Below, one piece after another: positions 1 through 12,600 of a stretch of 64,000 bases of DNA. Positions within the stretch are counted from its first letter, which is position 1; each line of letters opens with the position of its first letter. The stretch spans positions 1,364,001 to 1,428,000 of the forward strand of contig JAJKFH010003762.1 in assembly GCA_023333565.1 (NCBI GenBank). The letters are read 5' to 3'. The DNA is from Puffinus mauretanicus. Its lineage: Eukaryota; Chordata; Aves; Procellariiformes; Procellariidae. Made by a program: the position numbers and the translations under genes. Under the pieces are notes generated by a model. It made no database searches and was not told the DNA's origin. It saw only the letters and a list, made by a program, of their open reading frames with translations.

Positions 1-3000
1 CTCTCCAAGCCAGTGTAAGTCTACTCATATGAGTGGATGATCTTGTGTGCAATGCAAACAAGGAAGGGAGTGAATAGGAACTTGACTTGCTGTAAAGACC
101 GGGACAAATGCTACCACAACATTTGAGTTGTATATCAAAGAGAAGAGGCAGGGGGATGGGTAAGCAGGGAATCCAGCGAAGTGGAATTCGGTGAAGGTAG
201 GATAGGAAGGAAGATACAGTGTGAGGAATAACTGACTGCAAATATGAGTGGAGAGAGGCGGTAAGGATCAGCTGAGAGCAGAAGTTTTCCATTGAAAAGG
301 CTTGAAATCATGCAACTTATTCCCACAGTTTTTTATAAAGGCGAACACAGAAAGCCTTCACTGTAACTGCCTTAACTGAAAAGTCTGTAGTTTGATTCTT
401 GTTTGCAAGACAGAAAGTTTTAAAAGCATAGAAATGCAAGCCTGTGCAAAATCTGACATGTACAACATTTAAACATTATGTTTAATCTTCCTTTGTGATT
501 TCAGTTTTCTTTGTTAACATGGGCACTGCTCTGTCAACACATACACAGCTGGTAGGAAATCTGTAATGATATGTATGAGTCTCTTAAAACAAAGTAATAA
601 GTACAGAAATTCACACAGGACCAAAAGTTGCAGTCCTTATTAGGCATAGGACGGTGACAGAGCTGTATTTGAATAAACTCAGACTGAGCAAAATGATCTT
701 TCTTTTTTTTCTCCAAACAATTCTAGTGCTTAGGGGCACTTGTCAGGGACCATTCTTCTGGACGCTGTACAAACACTGAACAAAATGGCAAACTCTACAC
801 TAAAGACCTTACAATCTAAGCACAATAAAGAAAACATTAAATGGCTACAAGCGGATAGGAGAGTAGAAGCAAATGTTTTTCTGACTGTCTTTAGTGAAGC
901 TGTTAGTATGTTGAATCCAGCATATATAACACAAGAAGATTTTTTTTTTTTGTAAATGACTGTGTTTTTTATAGAACAAAATTCCATCCCTAATACACAG
1001 GTGAAACTGTATTTAGAGAGGTTACATTCCTTCCACTAACGCGACATATTAGCAATTTATTGACTGATTTTCATAGTTTAATTCAAACCCCATTTTTACG
1101 AGCATTTCTAAGGAAAATGGAACATAAGTCTTATCCCGTTTTGGAACTTGCTGATGGGCTTGCTAAATAGCAAAAGGGACTGCAGTGCAACATGTACTTA
1201 AGTGCATGATAAAATATTTCATAAGGAAAAGGGATTAGTCTTACATATAAGAAACAGCATCGCATAAGGCATTAGTCAAGTGAGTTTGCATCTGATTGTT
1301 ATTTGAAATGAACATGTACCGAGTAAACAATATGATCATGATATGTTCTTAGTTTTTCTGACTAAAGATAACATTCAAGCCAAAAGTAGTTTATCTTTAG
1401 TAAATAGTAGATGGTACACTTGAAAAATTCTAGAAATTCTTAGACGTTGGACACCTCTAATTTGCTATTACGTTTTCTTGAATGACCCACTGTGCCTAGA
1501 GAAATAAATTATTAAAGACAAACCCGTGTATTCTTAAGTCAAATAATTCAACAGCAAGATTTTAGATTACCTTTGATTTTGGCATTATTTCTACAAGCCT
1601 TGGAATACTACTCCGTGATTATATCAGAGTTCCTCTTCAGTTGTTCCACTTGAAATTATATCTCCCATTTTCTCCAAATAACTACTATAAATTAAAACCA
1701 GCTCCTCAGAGATGATATTTACTGAAGCTCCAAATCATGGTAATTAAACTTTTACACCACAACACACTACCATGTGTTTCCAGATATTATTTTATAGAAA
1801 CCAAAGGCAGGCTTTGTCATGTTATTTTTCCAATATTTTTAAAGGAAGATGCATATGAAAAGAAGTATAGTTGGGTGGGAAAGGCTTTCCACTCCACAAA
1901 AATTCTGGGATCTAAAAAATTTTCCTATTCCACATAAGGAAGAAATTGAACTCTTTCGAAATTTTCCATGAAGAAAGCCACAGAGAGACCACCCCAGGAT
2001 AGCTAATAAAGTCGTTGTTAGGACATTTACTTGGGAAATGGGAGACTTAGGGTCAAACTCTTGCCTGACAGATGAGGGGCATTGACCCGAATATTCCTCT
2101 TCCTAATGAAACACCCTAATTACAAGACATTGGAGTATAGTGATACGAGGTTTGCTGTCTGTTTCTCTCTTTTTCATTTAGACCAGAAGTTTGAGTTTGG
2201 ACCAGAAACATCATGTTAACTAAAATTTTGTCGAAACTGATAATGTTTCTGAAAAAGCTGTGCTTTTAAGAAATTGGCATTTTCCAATGAAACACAGCTG
2301 TCCCTGGTCAGCTCTTATTATATGTTGTAAGCCAGAGGTTTTATGGCCAAGATCTATGGATTATTCTGCATTATTCACAAGTGGTAAAGCCATGCATAAA
2401 TTAGGCCTCTAATTCCAGTTAAGTGCTAATTCTGTGTATCCTATGAGTTATGTCCTGGACCATAGTACATCCTAACACAGTATGCCAATAATGCAAAGAG
2501 GAATGAAGGTAACTTAAAACATATTATCTTAACAATGTTTTAGTAAAATAGTACATGTATAACTGGCCAAATTCTCTCTTCTTTTAATACTAATGATTAA
2601 AACTGGATAGAAATGACTAGAAATAGGTTTGTGGACAGAAATAGATATTTTTGCTGTCATTAAACATAGCGTAATATCAGTAGTGACAGGGTTTTTCCTC
2701 AAAGGCTCTCATTTTACCAACTTCTTGTTTCCCTGGGTCTTCGAACTCCTTCCCATTTTAACCTAAAACCTAAAGATCACCTTTCATCCACGCCAGCTTA
2801 AAGCCAGCTCCAATGCAGCATGAGACATATCCCCCTTTTCAGGGTATGGGTGCTGAGGAAGTAGACCTCGCGATGGGACACTGTGTTCACCCACTCTAAT
2901 GCTGGGAGTCAGCCAGAGGCCAACTGCATGTCAACACGGTCCAGTTTTCAGCAGTACTTCTCGCTTTCTGAGACAACTAATTATTCACCTTTCCAACTGA

Positions 3001-3487
3001 TGTCCTTTGCTGCCAGCTTTCCACAAAGTCTTTACTGCATGTCTTTTACCGAAGTCTTTACTGAAATTTTTACTACAACAAGCCACTTAAAAAAAAAAAA
3101 AAGTTAAATGAAAGCTGCTGAAGGTATTTTACAGCAGATACTACACCTGATTAATAAGGTTAAAATCAGGGAAAAGTGTATCACAGCCTCAACTCTGAAC
3201 TTTGTCTCTTAATTTTTTAATAAGTGAACTGTAGTGTCATTTTGAATGAATTAGTATTTTTATGTAAGCATAAAAATAAGGTTTAATACAAATACAGATG
3301 AATAAACTATAAAAGGTAATACTCAGTTTATATTTATTCAGAGCAGGCCTTTTTTGCAGATAGCACTTTGTTTAAAATTACTTCTTTTTCCACTCAATAT
3401 ATAATCTATTTAAAGATTAGTTTAACGGCGCAAAACTGCAGACATGACAACACACTAAATATTTGTATGCTCTTTTGCATTTTTAAG
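1..3487 (+). other. HHIP: HHIP intron 2, 3' part
   Basis: AT-rich non-coding sequence leading to the exon 3 acceptor at 3487. I looked for the upstream cysteine-rich-domain exon (Cys-rich, ending ...GHIPG in the human protein) and found no match, so exon 2 lies before base 1. It contains short A and T runs (for example near 3089-3102) and one GLI-like 9-mer at 1987-1995. The ORFs of 60-85 codons here look like chance and show no family resemblance. Confidence 0.85.
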
Positions 3488-3644
3488 GTTTTCTCCAAAC
3501 TACAGCTGATGAGTTTTGCTTTTACTATGCAAGAAAAGATGGTGGTGTATGCTTTCCAGATTTTCCAAGAAAACAAGTGCGAGGGCCAGCTTCTAACTCC
3601 CTGGACCACATGGAAGAATATGACAAAGAGGAAGAGATCAGCAG
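3488..3644 (+). CDS. HHIP: HHIP exon 3 (end of cysteine-rich domain)
   Basis: This 157-nt exon encodes residues 159-209 plus two bases of Arg210, beginning FLQTTADEFCFYYARKDGG. The reading frame is fixed by this match to HHIP. It covers the C-terminal end of the Frizzled-like cysteine-rich domain, including Cys168 and Cys179, and a charged linker (EEYDKEEEIS). The acceptor is a T-rich tract ending TTTTTAAG, an AAG rather than CAG site. The first two exon bases (GT) finish a Gly codon begun in exon 2. The donor is CAG|GTTCAT. The other forward frame is also open through the exon, but it does not encode the HHIP protein. Confidence 0.95.
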
Positions 3645-6600
3645 GTTCATAAAGATAAATGCTGTTTAATCTGAAAAAAAAACCCTAGCAAAGCCTGTGG
3701 TTTTCACAGTGAAACAGCTCAGTCTGTGCTTATGCTCAGCAGCTGTGTTTTCCAGATGTTACTTTCTTTTGCTGCTGCTAGCGTACGTCAAAAGAGAAAG
3801 TTACATTAGCTTCAATATTTCAGTACCATTTGATATTTGCGCTGCTGAAAAGGCGTTAGAATCCTGGTTTGATCCATCCTGTGGATCTTGGTTATGGTCC
3901 GGCCTGTGGATCACACATAGTTCTAGGAAGTCATTTCTATCTGAATTTAATATTACCAAACAACTACAATAAGTTTATTAGCAACATATTTATTTCATGA
4001 TTTTCAATTTATTTCATTCATGTATTTTGCTTTGTGAAAATAATTAAATTAGATTGTCCCATCATAAAGTCATTATTTTAAAATGGGTTTTAGAAGCCAA
4101 ATTTTGTCAAATTGCTGGAATTTACTGTGTTATTTTATGGTAGAAATTTTGTATTTATAAATTGTTCTCTTTTTTTACCAAATTTTTTCTCTTTCTTGTA
4201 TACAAACCAAATTTTGCTCAAGTGAAGTTCAAATTGATTTTCAGTATTATCTGCTTGCACACATTCAAGGAAATAATTTATTCTGGATTGTATAACTGTG
4301 TTTTTAACATCACTGCAGAACAATCATTTTATTTTTTAGGGACATTGTTGTGTCATGGTTACAAAAAAGAAGAAATTTCTTACTATTTTTTTAAATTTTT
4401 TTAGAAAACACAAGCACAACTGCTTCTGTATTCAGGAGGTTGTGAGTGGACTAAGGCAGCCTGTTGGAGCAGTACATTGTGGGGATGGATCCCATCGCCT
4501 CTTTATTCTTGAGAAAGAAGGATATGTGAAGATTTTCAGTCCTGAAGGAGACATACTCAAGGAACCTTTTTTGGATATACACAAGCTTGTTCAAAGTGGA
4601 ATAAAGGTTGGATTTTTTACTTATCTCTACCTGTTTATATTTTAGCTTGTATATGGGGGAAAAGGGAAGAAACGTTTTTCAGAAATTATTTTAATTTAAA
4701 TAATAAAAAAGAAGAGTAATGACAACAGACACTGCAGTTCTATCTGGCAAAGAAGTTAAAACTTCCTTGTTTCACGAAGGGAAAACATAGCATCTTATAA
4801 CTGTCATCACATTTTTCTCCTTCCCTTCATTTTTTCCTCACTTTAAATTCAGAAGAAACTATCCAGCACCAGCATCCCACAGCATTATCTTTGTATTTTC
4901 ATCCTTTGGGCTCATTCCATCCCACTGAATTCAGCCGAGTTTTGCTGTGATTCCAGTGGGAGCAAGTTTGGCTCAGGGCCTCCCCTGACCTGCGGGTCGA
5001 TGCCCCGGGAGCCGGACACAGGAGGGGGCCTGGGAGTGCTCAGGGACCCCCGGGAGAGGGGCAGTGGTGCTCATTCCCTCTTGGCTCAACCTCAAATACG
5101 GCACAAGCTGCCCTCGGTGGGAGGCTGCTTTAAAAAGGCATATATTTGAGATGCACGTAAAAAGTGATTGACCCTCTAAATGCAGACATGCGGGCGGGTT
5201 GGTGCAACAGCTTTCATTGTGTTTAATGGGAAGACTTTCATGCTCAGGGGAGGGAATGGTGAATGGGCAGTGATGGGAATACATTGGAGGGTGGAGGTAA
5301 GAAATTACGTCTAGGTATGGGGTAAGTACTAATGGAAAACTCGTAAGTCTATTGGGGGATATTTTACTTTGGAAATGTCGTAAGTGTTGTTCCATGTTGA
5401 TTTCTTGTCACATTTTAGAGTGGTAATGCAAGTAAAATCCACATACATAAAGCAAACTTAAATTGTAATCAGATTTTGCCTAGAAGAGTCAGGACTATAT
5501 ATCATAAAGCCTTCATGGATGAAAGATATATTGACATACTCTTGACAGAGTAATCTTAAATAATTGTGACAAACTATATCGATTTAAAATGCATAGCACA
5601 TGCTAACTAATCATTTTGTGTTTCAGCTATAAGGGCAATAAGCCAATTAAGATAGTCTTTTCTGAGAGGAAATCTCAGAGGTTTTTGGTTTGTGTTGAAA
5701 GAGAAAGAGAAATGTAATATATTACACCTTTTTCAGGAAAAGAACCAATTAATATGATTTTGTGATTTCCTGAACACTTCCCTTTCTGCCTCTGTAGGTA
5801 ACCATTATGTTCAAGATACCAAAACAGAAGGGATTATCAGAGGTATTTCTGAACATCAATTTGAGGCTGTTTCATATTTCTTAACCGAAAATTCTGATAG
5901 TTTGTACTTGTGAAAAACTGACACTGAAACTTTCCACAGAACTGCTATCGGTCCCAAACAAACCTTCCTCAAGGAAACTTTTACAGATGGAACTTACAGG
6001 CAAGGCTAAATGGAAAACTGATTTTCCATGCTTCTGAATAGGCAATAGCCTGCTTGATAAGACTCTCAACAGCTACCTTCAGATTCAGATTCAACTTTTA
6101 GTTCTGTTTTAAATCAGTGACCTGATCTTTTTAGTCTTTACTACCCTAACCATCATATAATACTCTAAACTGGATCTGTTTCAACTATAACATTTTGTGT
6201 AAATGATTTGATGTTCTCTAAGCTAGAAAGTCTAATTCAATTCCCTGAGATAACAGTCCAGTGACTGAGGATAATTGTATTGCAGTGTTTAATGCAGGCT
6301 GGCAAGAACGGAGGCTTTATGTACTTCACAGGTAAGGAGAAAGGGAATGTGCCTAGAAGCAAAACTCCAGCTCTTAAATAGAAAGGGGAAAGAATTTGAG
6401 GAATGAGTACATTATATAAAATAATAAATCAATAGAATAAAACAAAACCCACATAATCCAAATGGTAGTTTTAAAACAAGGGTTCTTAAACATTTTTATG
6501 TTTATCCCCCGCAGCCTGATTCCTATAATCATTGTCCATGGTTCTTTACCTACAAGGGTGCAAGATCACTGTGACAACAGTAGCAATTATTCCATCAAAA

Positions 6601-9600
6601 TAGACTACTTGAAGGGTATTTGATTTTACTTACCTGTTATACACTTTAAAACAAGAAATCAGTAATGGAGAATACTATACGGATAGGCAATTTTCCAGCA
6701 GACAGTGCAGACAGTGTACAGCCAGCAACTGAAAAAACCCTACTATCTAAAATACTGCATCCACATGCAAAGTGCGAGAATCGCTGAATGTGTCCTCTGT
6801 GCTTACTCAAGAAACGCTTGTAGTGTCAGGTAGATGAATTTATATCTATACGTTTTGCTTGATGTGCCTGATTCTTCTCATATAGTGGTGTAAGTGAAAA
6901 AGTAAAATGAAATCAATTAATTTTCAGTTGTTCCTGATCAAACTTAGGCCCATATATTCTAGTGAAGTGTTTTGCCAAGGTTACACGTTGCCTTTTTTGA
7001 GTCCTCTGTTCATTTACACAGATTCATAGATGTTAACCCAAACATCTAGTCAATTCCTGTATAACATCATCCACAGAATGTTATTCTTGAATTAACATAG
7101 AGACTCTTAATTGAAGTAAACAAAAACTGTTCCCCTCTTTTCCAACCTTGGAGCAATGGTAGCAAGAAAAGGCAAACAATTATTTTTCCCTAAAAATAAG
7201 TGTAAAAATTTTCTCTCTTACACCCAAGTGTCTGAAAATAGCAGTTTCTCTTAATTTTTTGCCTCTATCTGAAACACTTTACTCTAGTGACAACAGTAAA
7301 AATATTTTTTCAAACTTTTATAGATATATGTTGTATCCAGTAAATAATAATAATAATAATTATGTAGCTGTGGTTGAATGAAAGGTAATTTAAGTTGATG
7401 CCTCTGAAAAGCATTTTGGACAGCTATCCCGATAAGATATTTTTCATGTTGATAGATGGAGTAAAATAGTGGTGGTTGATTTTCTTTTCTTTTTCTAATG
7501 TAAAGAGGAAATTTAGGAGTGATAAAATCATTATATTGTCACAAAGCAGCATATCTGTTGCATGATGATTTTCCAAAGAATATACTTAAAACTATCTTGA
7601 GGCTGATAACCAAGAAAGAGAAACGACATATTTCCTTCATAAAAATAATCCTGGACTGTAGTTCTGATCTCACTAACATCATTTCGCCCATCTCAGCACT
7701 GGTAGTCAGGTAAGGAGGAAAACAATATACAAAAACAGAGGCAGAGAGGTGACTGACTGCATTGTATAGCAATCAGCCATGATACCCTCCTAAAAAGATG
7801 CTGTTTTGTTCCTCTAATGGAACTAATCGTCCCCTGAAATTAATTTGGAGCCCCTAACATTGCTGTAAGTGAGCTTGTAGGGTTTCTTCACTGGTCCTGC
7901 TAACCTAAGCACATAAATAGGATTATCTGAAGTTGCTTCTTGTCGGTCACTCCTGTGAAGATCTGTGGATATAAATGGAAATTAAGTAAGAAGAGTGGTA
8001 CAACCTGATGCATGTGTTTTATTGGTCCATTGGCTTTTAATGTTCATTGAAGTCATTGAGGTCTCTGCTTGAATATTCTTGCTGCAGTAAAATCTATTGA
8101 CAGTTATGTGATTTAATTTTAAGGAGTTCAAATGAAAGAGAAGAAGTGATAATTTTATATGCTACCAGTACCTCAGAAGGAATTAGCACAAGCATGTAGA
8201 AGCATTTCATAACAGAGAGAGATGCCATGAATGGATGATGGTAGCTTGTGCTTCCTAGAGGCCCTACTCAAGAGAAAATTAGATGCAGGATCCCTGAAGA
8301 TTAAAAAAAAAAAAAAAAAGCTCTGAAGAGCTTAAGAAACAATTTTTCTCTGCACATCTCCCGATTTCTAATCCTTTTTGACAGCACAGTTAGCAGGAAT
8401 GCTTTTTAGATCTTCTGTTTTTCAACTTAGTTGTTGGAAGCCATGAATGGATCTTAATGAAGAAGTTGCTAATTCAACTGTGGTCCTCTCGAATGTATTT
8501 TATGTCACACTGGCTACATAAGTATTGTAGTATGTGCGGATGGATTGGGCACTTGGCCAAGTCCCTCCTGTCATCCTTAGCCTTTTCTTCCCTATCTCAA
8601 GAATGTGGTGAAAAGAAGGAAGCTGTGCACCTCAGTCTTGCCCCGAAGTTGAGTAAGGACATGAGTGAGACATGCACCTGTAATTCGAAGCTAGGACGTG
8701 CACCTTGGCTCAACTATTTAGGAATATATAGCCCAGTGTAGTGCAGAAAATACTGATTGCATCACCTGTGCCCATTAATATTACAAAGTACCCTGAGTAT
8801 GTGCCATGTATGTAGAAGAAAAGAATAAGCATTTACCAGAAAAAACCCCTAAAAGTCTGCTTCCCTGTTCTGGTGATTTACTGCTCCATTATGTTGTGGT
8901 GAAGAGAGCTTAGTTACAGAGCAACATTTTCCTTCAAAGTTATGTAGCAAGACAACTTTTTAATGAAAATATTAGTACCCATTTTTTCTTTCAGGCTAAT
9001 TTTCACTATCATTATTTTCTTTTTGTTTTAAACTATTGCCAAGTAGAAGAGAGGTGGAAAGTTTGAATGAGAAGCAATTGAACTAATAATGGTAACACTT
9101 TGATTTCACTGGTGTTTAAGAAGACCTTAACCAATTATCAAGAAAACATAGTCCTGTATGTATCTGAATCTATTGTCAAAAAGTTAGGCAAAATAATTAA
9201 ATGCTTTAAAAGTATCGGGCAAATATGATTTTATCCCATAATGCACTCAGCAGAAAAAAAAAAGGATCAAAACATTCTAAATACTTGAATTTAATGATTT
9301 CTTGAGATGTAGCAGTGCTGAATATGTTATTATTACAAAATCAGTCACCTTGTACTCAAGATTGTATCTAACTTAGAGAAAAATGCTGAATGCTCTAGCA
9401 GTTCTCCAAATTTCTTTACTCCTGTGACTGTATTTTATCTTACTAACTGTATTATTTCCTAAGATTTGGAAACCTTTAGATTAGTAGCAGCCACCATAAA
9501 CTGTTAGCACAACCTATTACATCAATTTTCACTCACTGTCTTGTTTCCTGAGCCCAAAACCATGTATTGGTCTAAAATATATTGGTCTAAAATATATTGT

Positions 9601-12600
9601 TCGGAAAGGAAGGCATCAAGGTATGATTTGGCAACAACAAAAAAGGAAGAGCCTACCGCTTCTCTTGGGAGTTAAACGCTACAATCACCTTTCAAAATAA
9701 CTTTCTGAAAAGCTAAGTAGCTCTAGGGCTGCAACTGTTAGTCCTTAAATCATTTTTGCAGTCCTTCCCTACCATCATTCAACTTCCCAACATCCTTTTA
9801 AAATGAAGGACCTCAGAACTGTACAAAGTAGCCAAGTTTACATCTCACTACTGCCAATGGTAAAATCAAGTCCCTGTAGTTACATGGTAGTTTCCTACTT
9901 ATAAATCCACCGACTGACTTAGCTCTTTAGGTATGGAATTGCAGTTGGGCTTCATGTTCAGTTGCTTGTAATCTCTGATCCTTAAATTATTTTCAGTTTA
10001 TTGCTACTTTTTTTGATTGTGACGAAGCTCTGGTGTAGCTCTGGTGCGTATCTGATGACTACAGGGTCATAAATTACGCAGCCAGCAAGAATGGCTGCAT
10101 TCTGTTGCACTTTGCTTCACACAGTGCCTAGAGTAGAAACCGCTACAAAATGGGTATCCTTAAAACTGCCGTTATGGAATTGCCACTTGCACTTGTGTAG
10201 CGATCTCTTTTTTTTTCTTTTTTTTTTTTTTTTGAGCTAGTAATAAAATGTTCTTAGTACCTCTCATGGGAATACTGTGATAAAGGCCAAAGCCTCTGAG
10301 GAAGGAAAGGGCAGGGCAGGGGAGGGAAGGGAAGGGAAAAGGGACAGAAAATCTCAATGAAATGGTATTGGAGATCACTGTTAAGAATATATAAGTTAGA
10401 CTCCTTGACATCTGTCACCTTCTTCTCTGCTCTAAGACTATGGTTTTCCTTGTCAGAAACAGTTAAATTTTAGCAGAAACTTCCCCTAAATTCATAATCC
10501 CTAAAGCCATAATCACCTTTTTATTTCATCTTACTTTCAAATTAATCAGTAAGACCAGTTTATAAGTTTTTTTTAATTCCCAAAGTTTTTTAAATGCGAT
10601 ATTCCTATATAATTCCCTGTAAATATTTTAACAGCCAATTCTCTTTGCAGTGAAAAAATATAGAAATATCTGACAACAATTATTTTAAGTGTATGCTCAG
10701 CAAATTTCCAAGTAATACTCTTAAGAAGAATTAAAAGTTAGATATATTCCTTAATGTATGTTGGTTAGTTTTTATATCAGAACACAAGTACTTTCAGTCC
10801 TGCAAAGTCATATTCATGAGTAATCCAGTGATTCAGGTAGGAATCTTCTGTGATGCCATGAAGAGTACCGTGGAACATAGCAATTCTTATATTCAGTACA
10901 AGACTATGAAAGTAGACTGTCAGGTATTAAATATGCTAACTATGCTGCTACGAGCCAATTACTCCAGAGCTTCTCAAGGTCAAATGAGCACCGTGTCACC
11001 ATAGGCACCTTTTTGCAGGAATGCAGGATTAGTAGTGAAACATCTACTCTGCCTTCATGTTTGTATCACGACATAACATTTAATCACATGAATACCTATT
11101 ACTCAGATCATTCAATATAAAATAAAATAAAAAAAATTGAAAAAATTACCACTATCTCCAGCACTGGCACAGCACATTTTAAGGAGCTTACAATAGGCTG
11201 TGCAGCCTTTGCAGAGAAGTGCTGCTACAGAAAACTACAATAAACCAGTGATAAAGTCTATTTAAAACTTAGTGAGTGAATAGAATCAGATTGTTTGTGT
11301 TATTTGCTGAATTGTATGCTCAGTTCTATCATTGATAAAACTTCTCACATATTCCTCTTGACATACACTGTCCATCGATACCTGCAGGGTTTATGTTACT
11401 GACAAAAGACCCACAATTCACACAGTTCACGTTAATCGTTCCATCCAAGTCCAGTAATTTCAATGAATTTGTTTTCCTCTGAATTCTTACATGGATGAGG
11501 GTGAAATCAATGAACCTTTCTTGAACAACTTCTTTGCCTTGACATCACAGAGCAAGCTGGGCTGTCCTCCACTAAGCAAAGGTTATCTTCTGCTCTCTGC
11601 TCCCTAGAAAGCCAAACTTATAGTGGCTACTAAATGTGTGACCCAAACAGGGGATTATTTTGATGCATGGAGAGAAAGGGGAGCAGTGGAAGAATGTACT
11701 TCTCTCCAGGCTTTAGGACTGGAAGGAGAATTGGGAGATCCTGTCTAAATTTCTTCCTTCTTCAACCTAATGGGCCTGCAACTCTTCAGAGTTACTCAGA
11801 AACATTGTCTATGAAAACTCCGGAAGTAAACCCTCTTTGTTCTAGCAGACCTAGCTTTCATCTGTCTATGAAGAACAGGGATAGTCTTCTAAAATAACAA
11901 TGTTAGCGTATAAAATATAAATATGACATATATCCTATTATGAACAGTGTAAGATTTCATTTTCTTTTCATTCTACAATTAATTCCACTGATGCTGAGTA
12001 AAAATTCTGTTTGCTGTCTTGCTCCTGTACTTCTAAGAAAGACTAATTAAATGGTAAGTCCATTTAGGATATGTGTGTAGGCCCAGGCAGAGTGGTAAGG
12101 GAAATAGAATTATTGGCATATAACAGCGATATGTTTTGGAGTGTTCTTTGGTGTCCTGGAACTCCTCTTTCAGAGTATGAAAGGGAAGACTCTAGGATGT
12201 CTTTGGTGAGAAGCTGAAATGCTATGTTGTCTATGTTGTTGCAAAAATGACAAGACAACCAATATACACTTCAACTTTCCACTGGAGACTGCAGAGAGGG
12301 AAGTGATGAAGACTATTCTTCAGCACAGGACTTATATGTGAAGTCATGTGGGGTCACAGGACACAGGGGTTTCCCACTCATTCAAGAGGTCAGAAGAGCT
12401 CCAGTCAGACTTGTAGCACAACAGACGTTATTTCCAAGGCCATACCTCACCTGTGACCTGCCCACTACAAGTCACAATTAATTGGTTTTAAATGTCTTGA
12501 TGTAATTGGGGCAGAAAACTAAGAAAGAAATAATGGTTACGGTAAGGTGTACAAATGGCCAAATGTGAAAGTACAGGACATTTTAAAGATAAACCAAGTA

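Noticed and set aside
3368..3652. 94-codon open frame overlapping exon 3 in another frame
   Set aside because: It is a shadow of HHIP exon 3; the HHIP frame matches the known protein and joins its neighbours in phase.
4973..5395. 140-codon open frame on the minus strand
   Set aside because: It owes its length to the GC-rich patch. There is no domain, no splice context and no family resemblance, and the composition is Pro/Ser/His-rich as expected from antisense GC-rich DNA.
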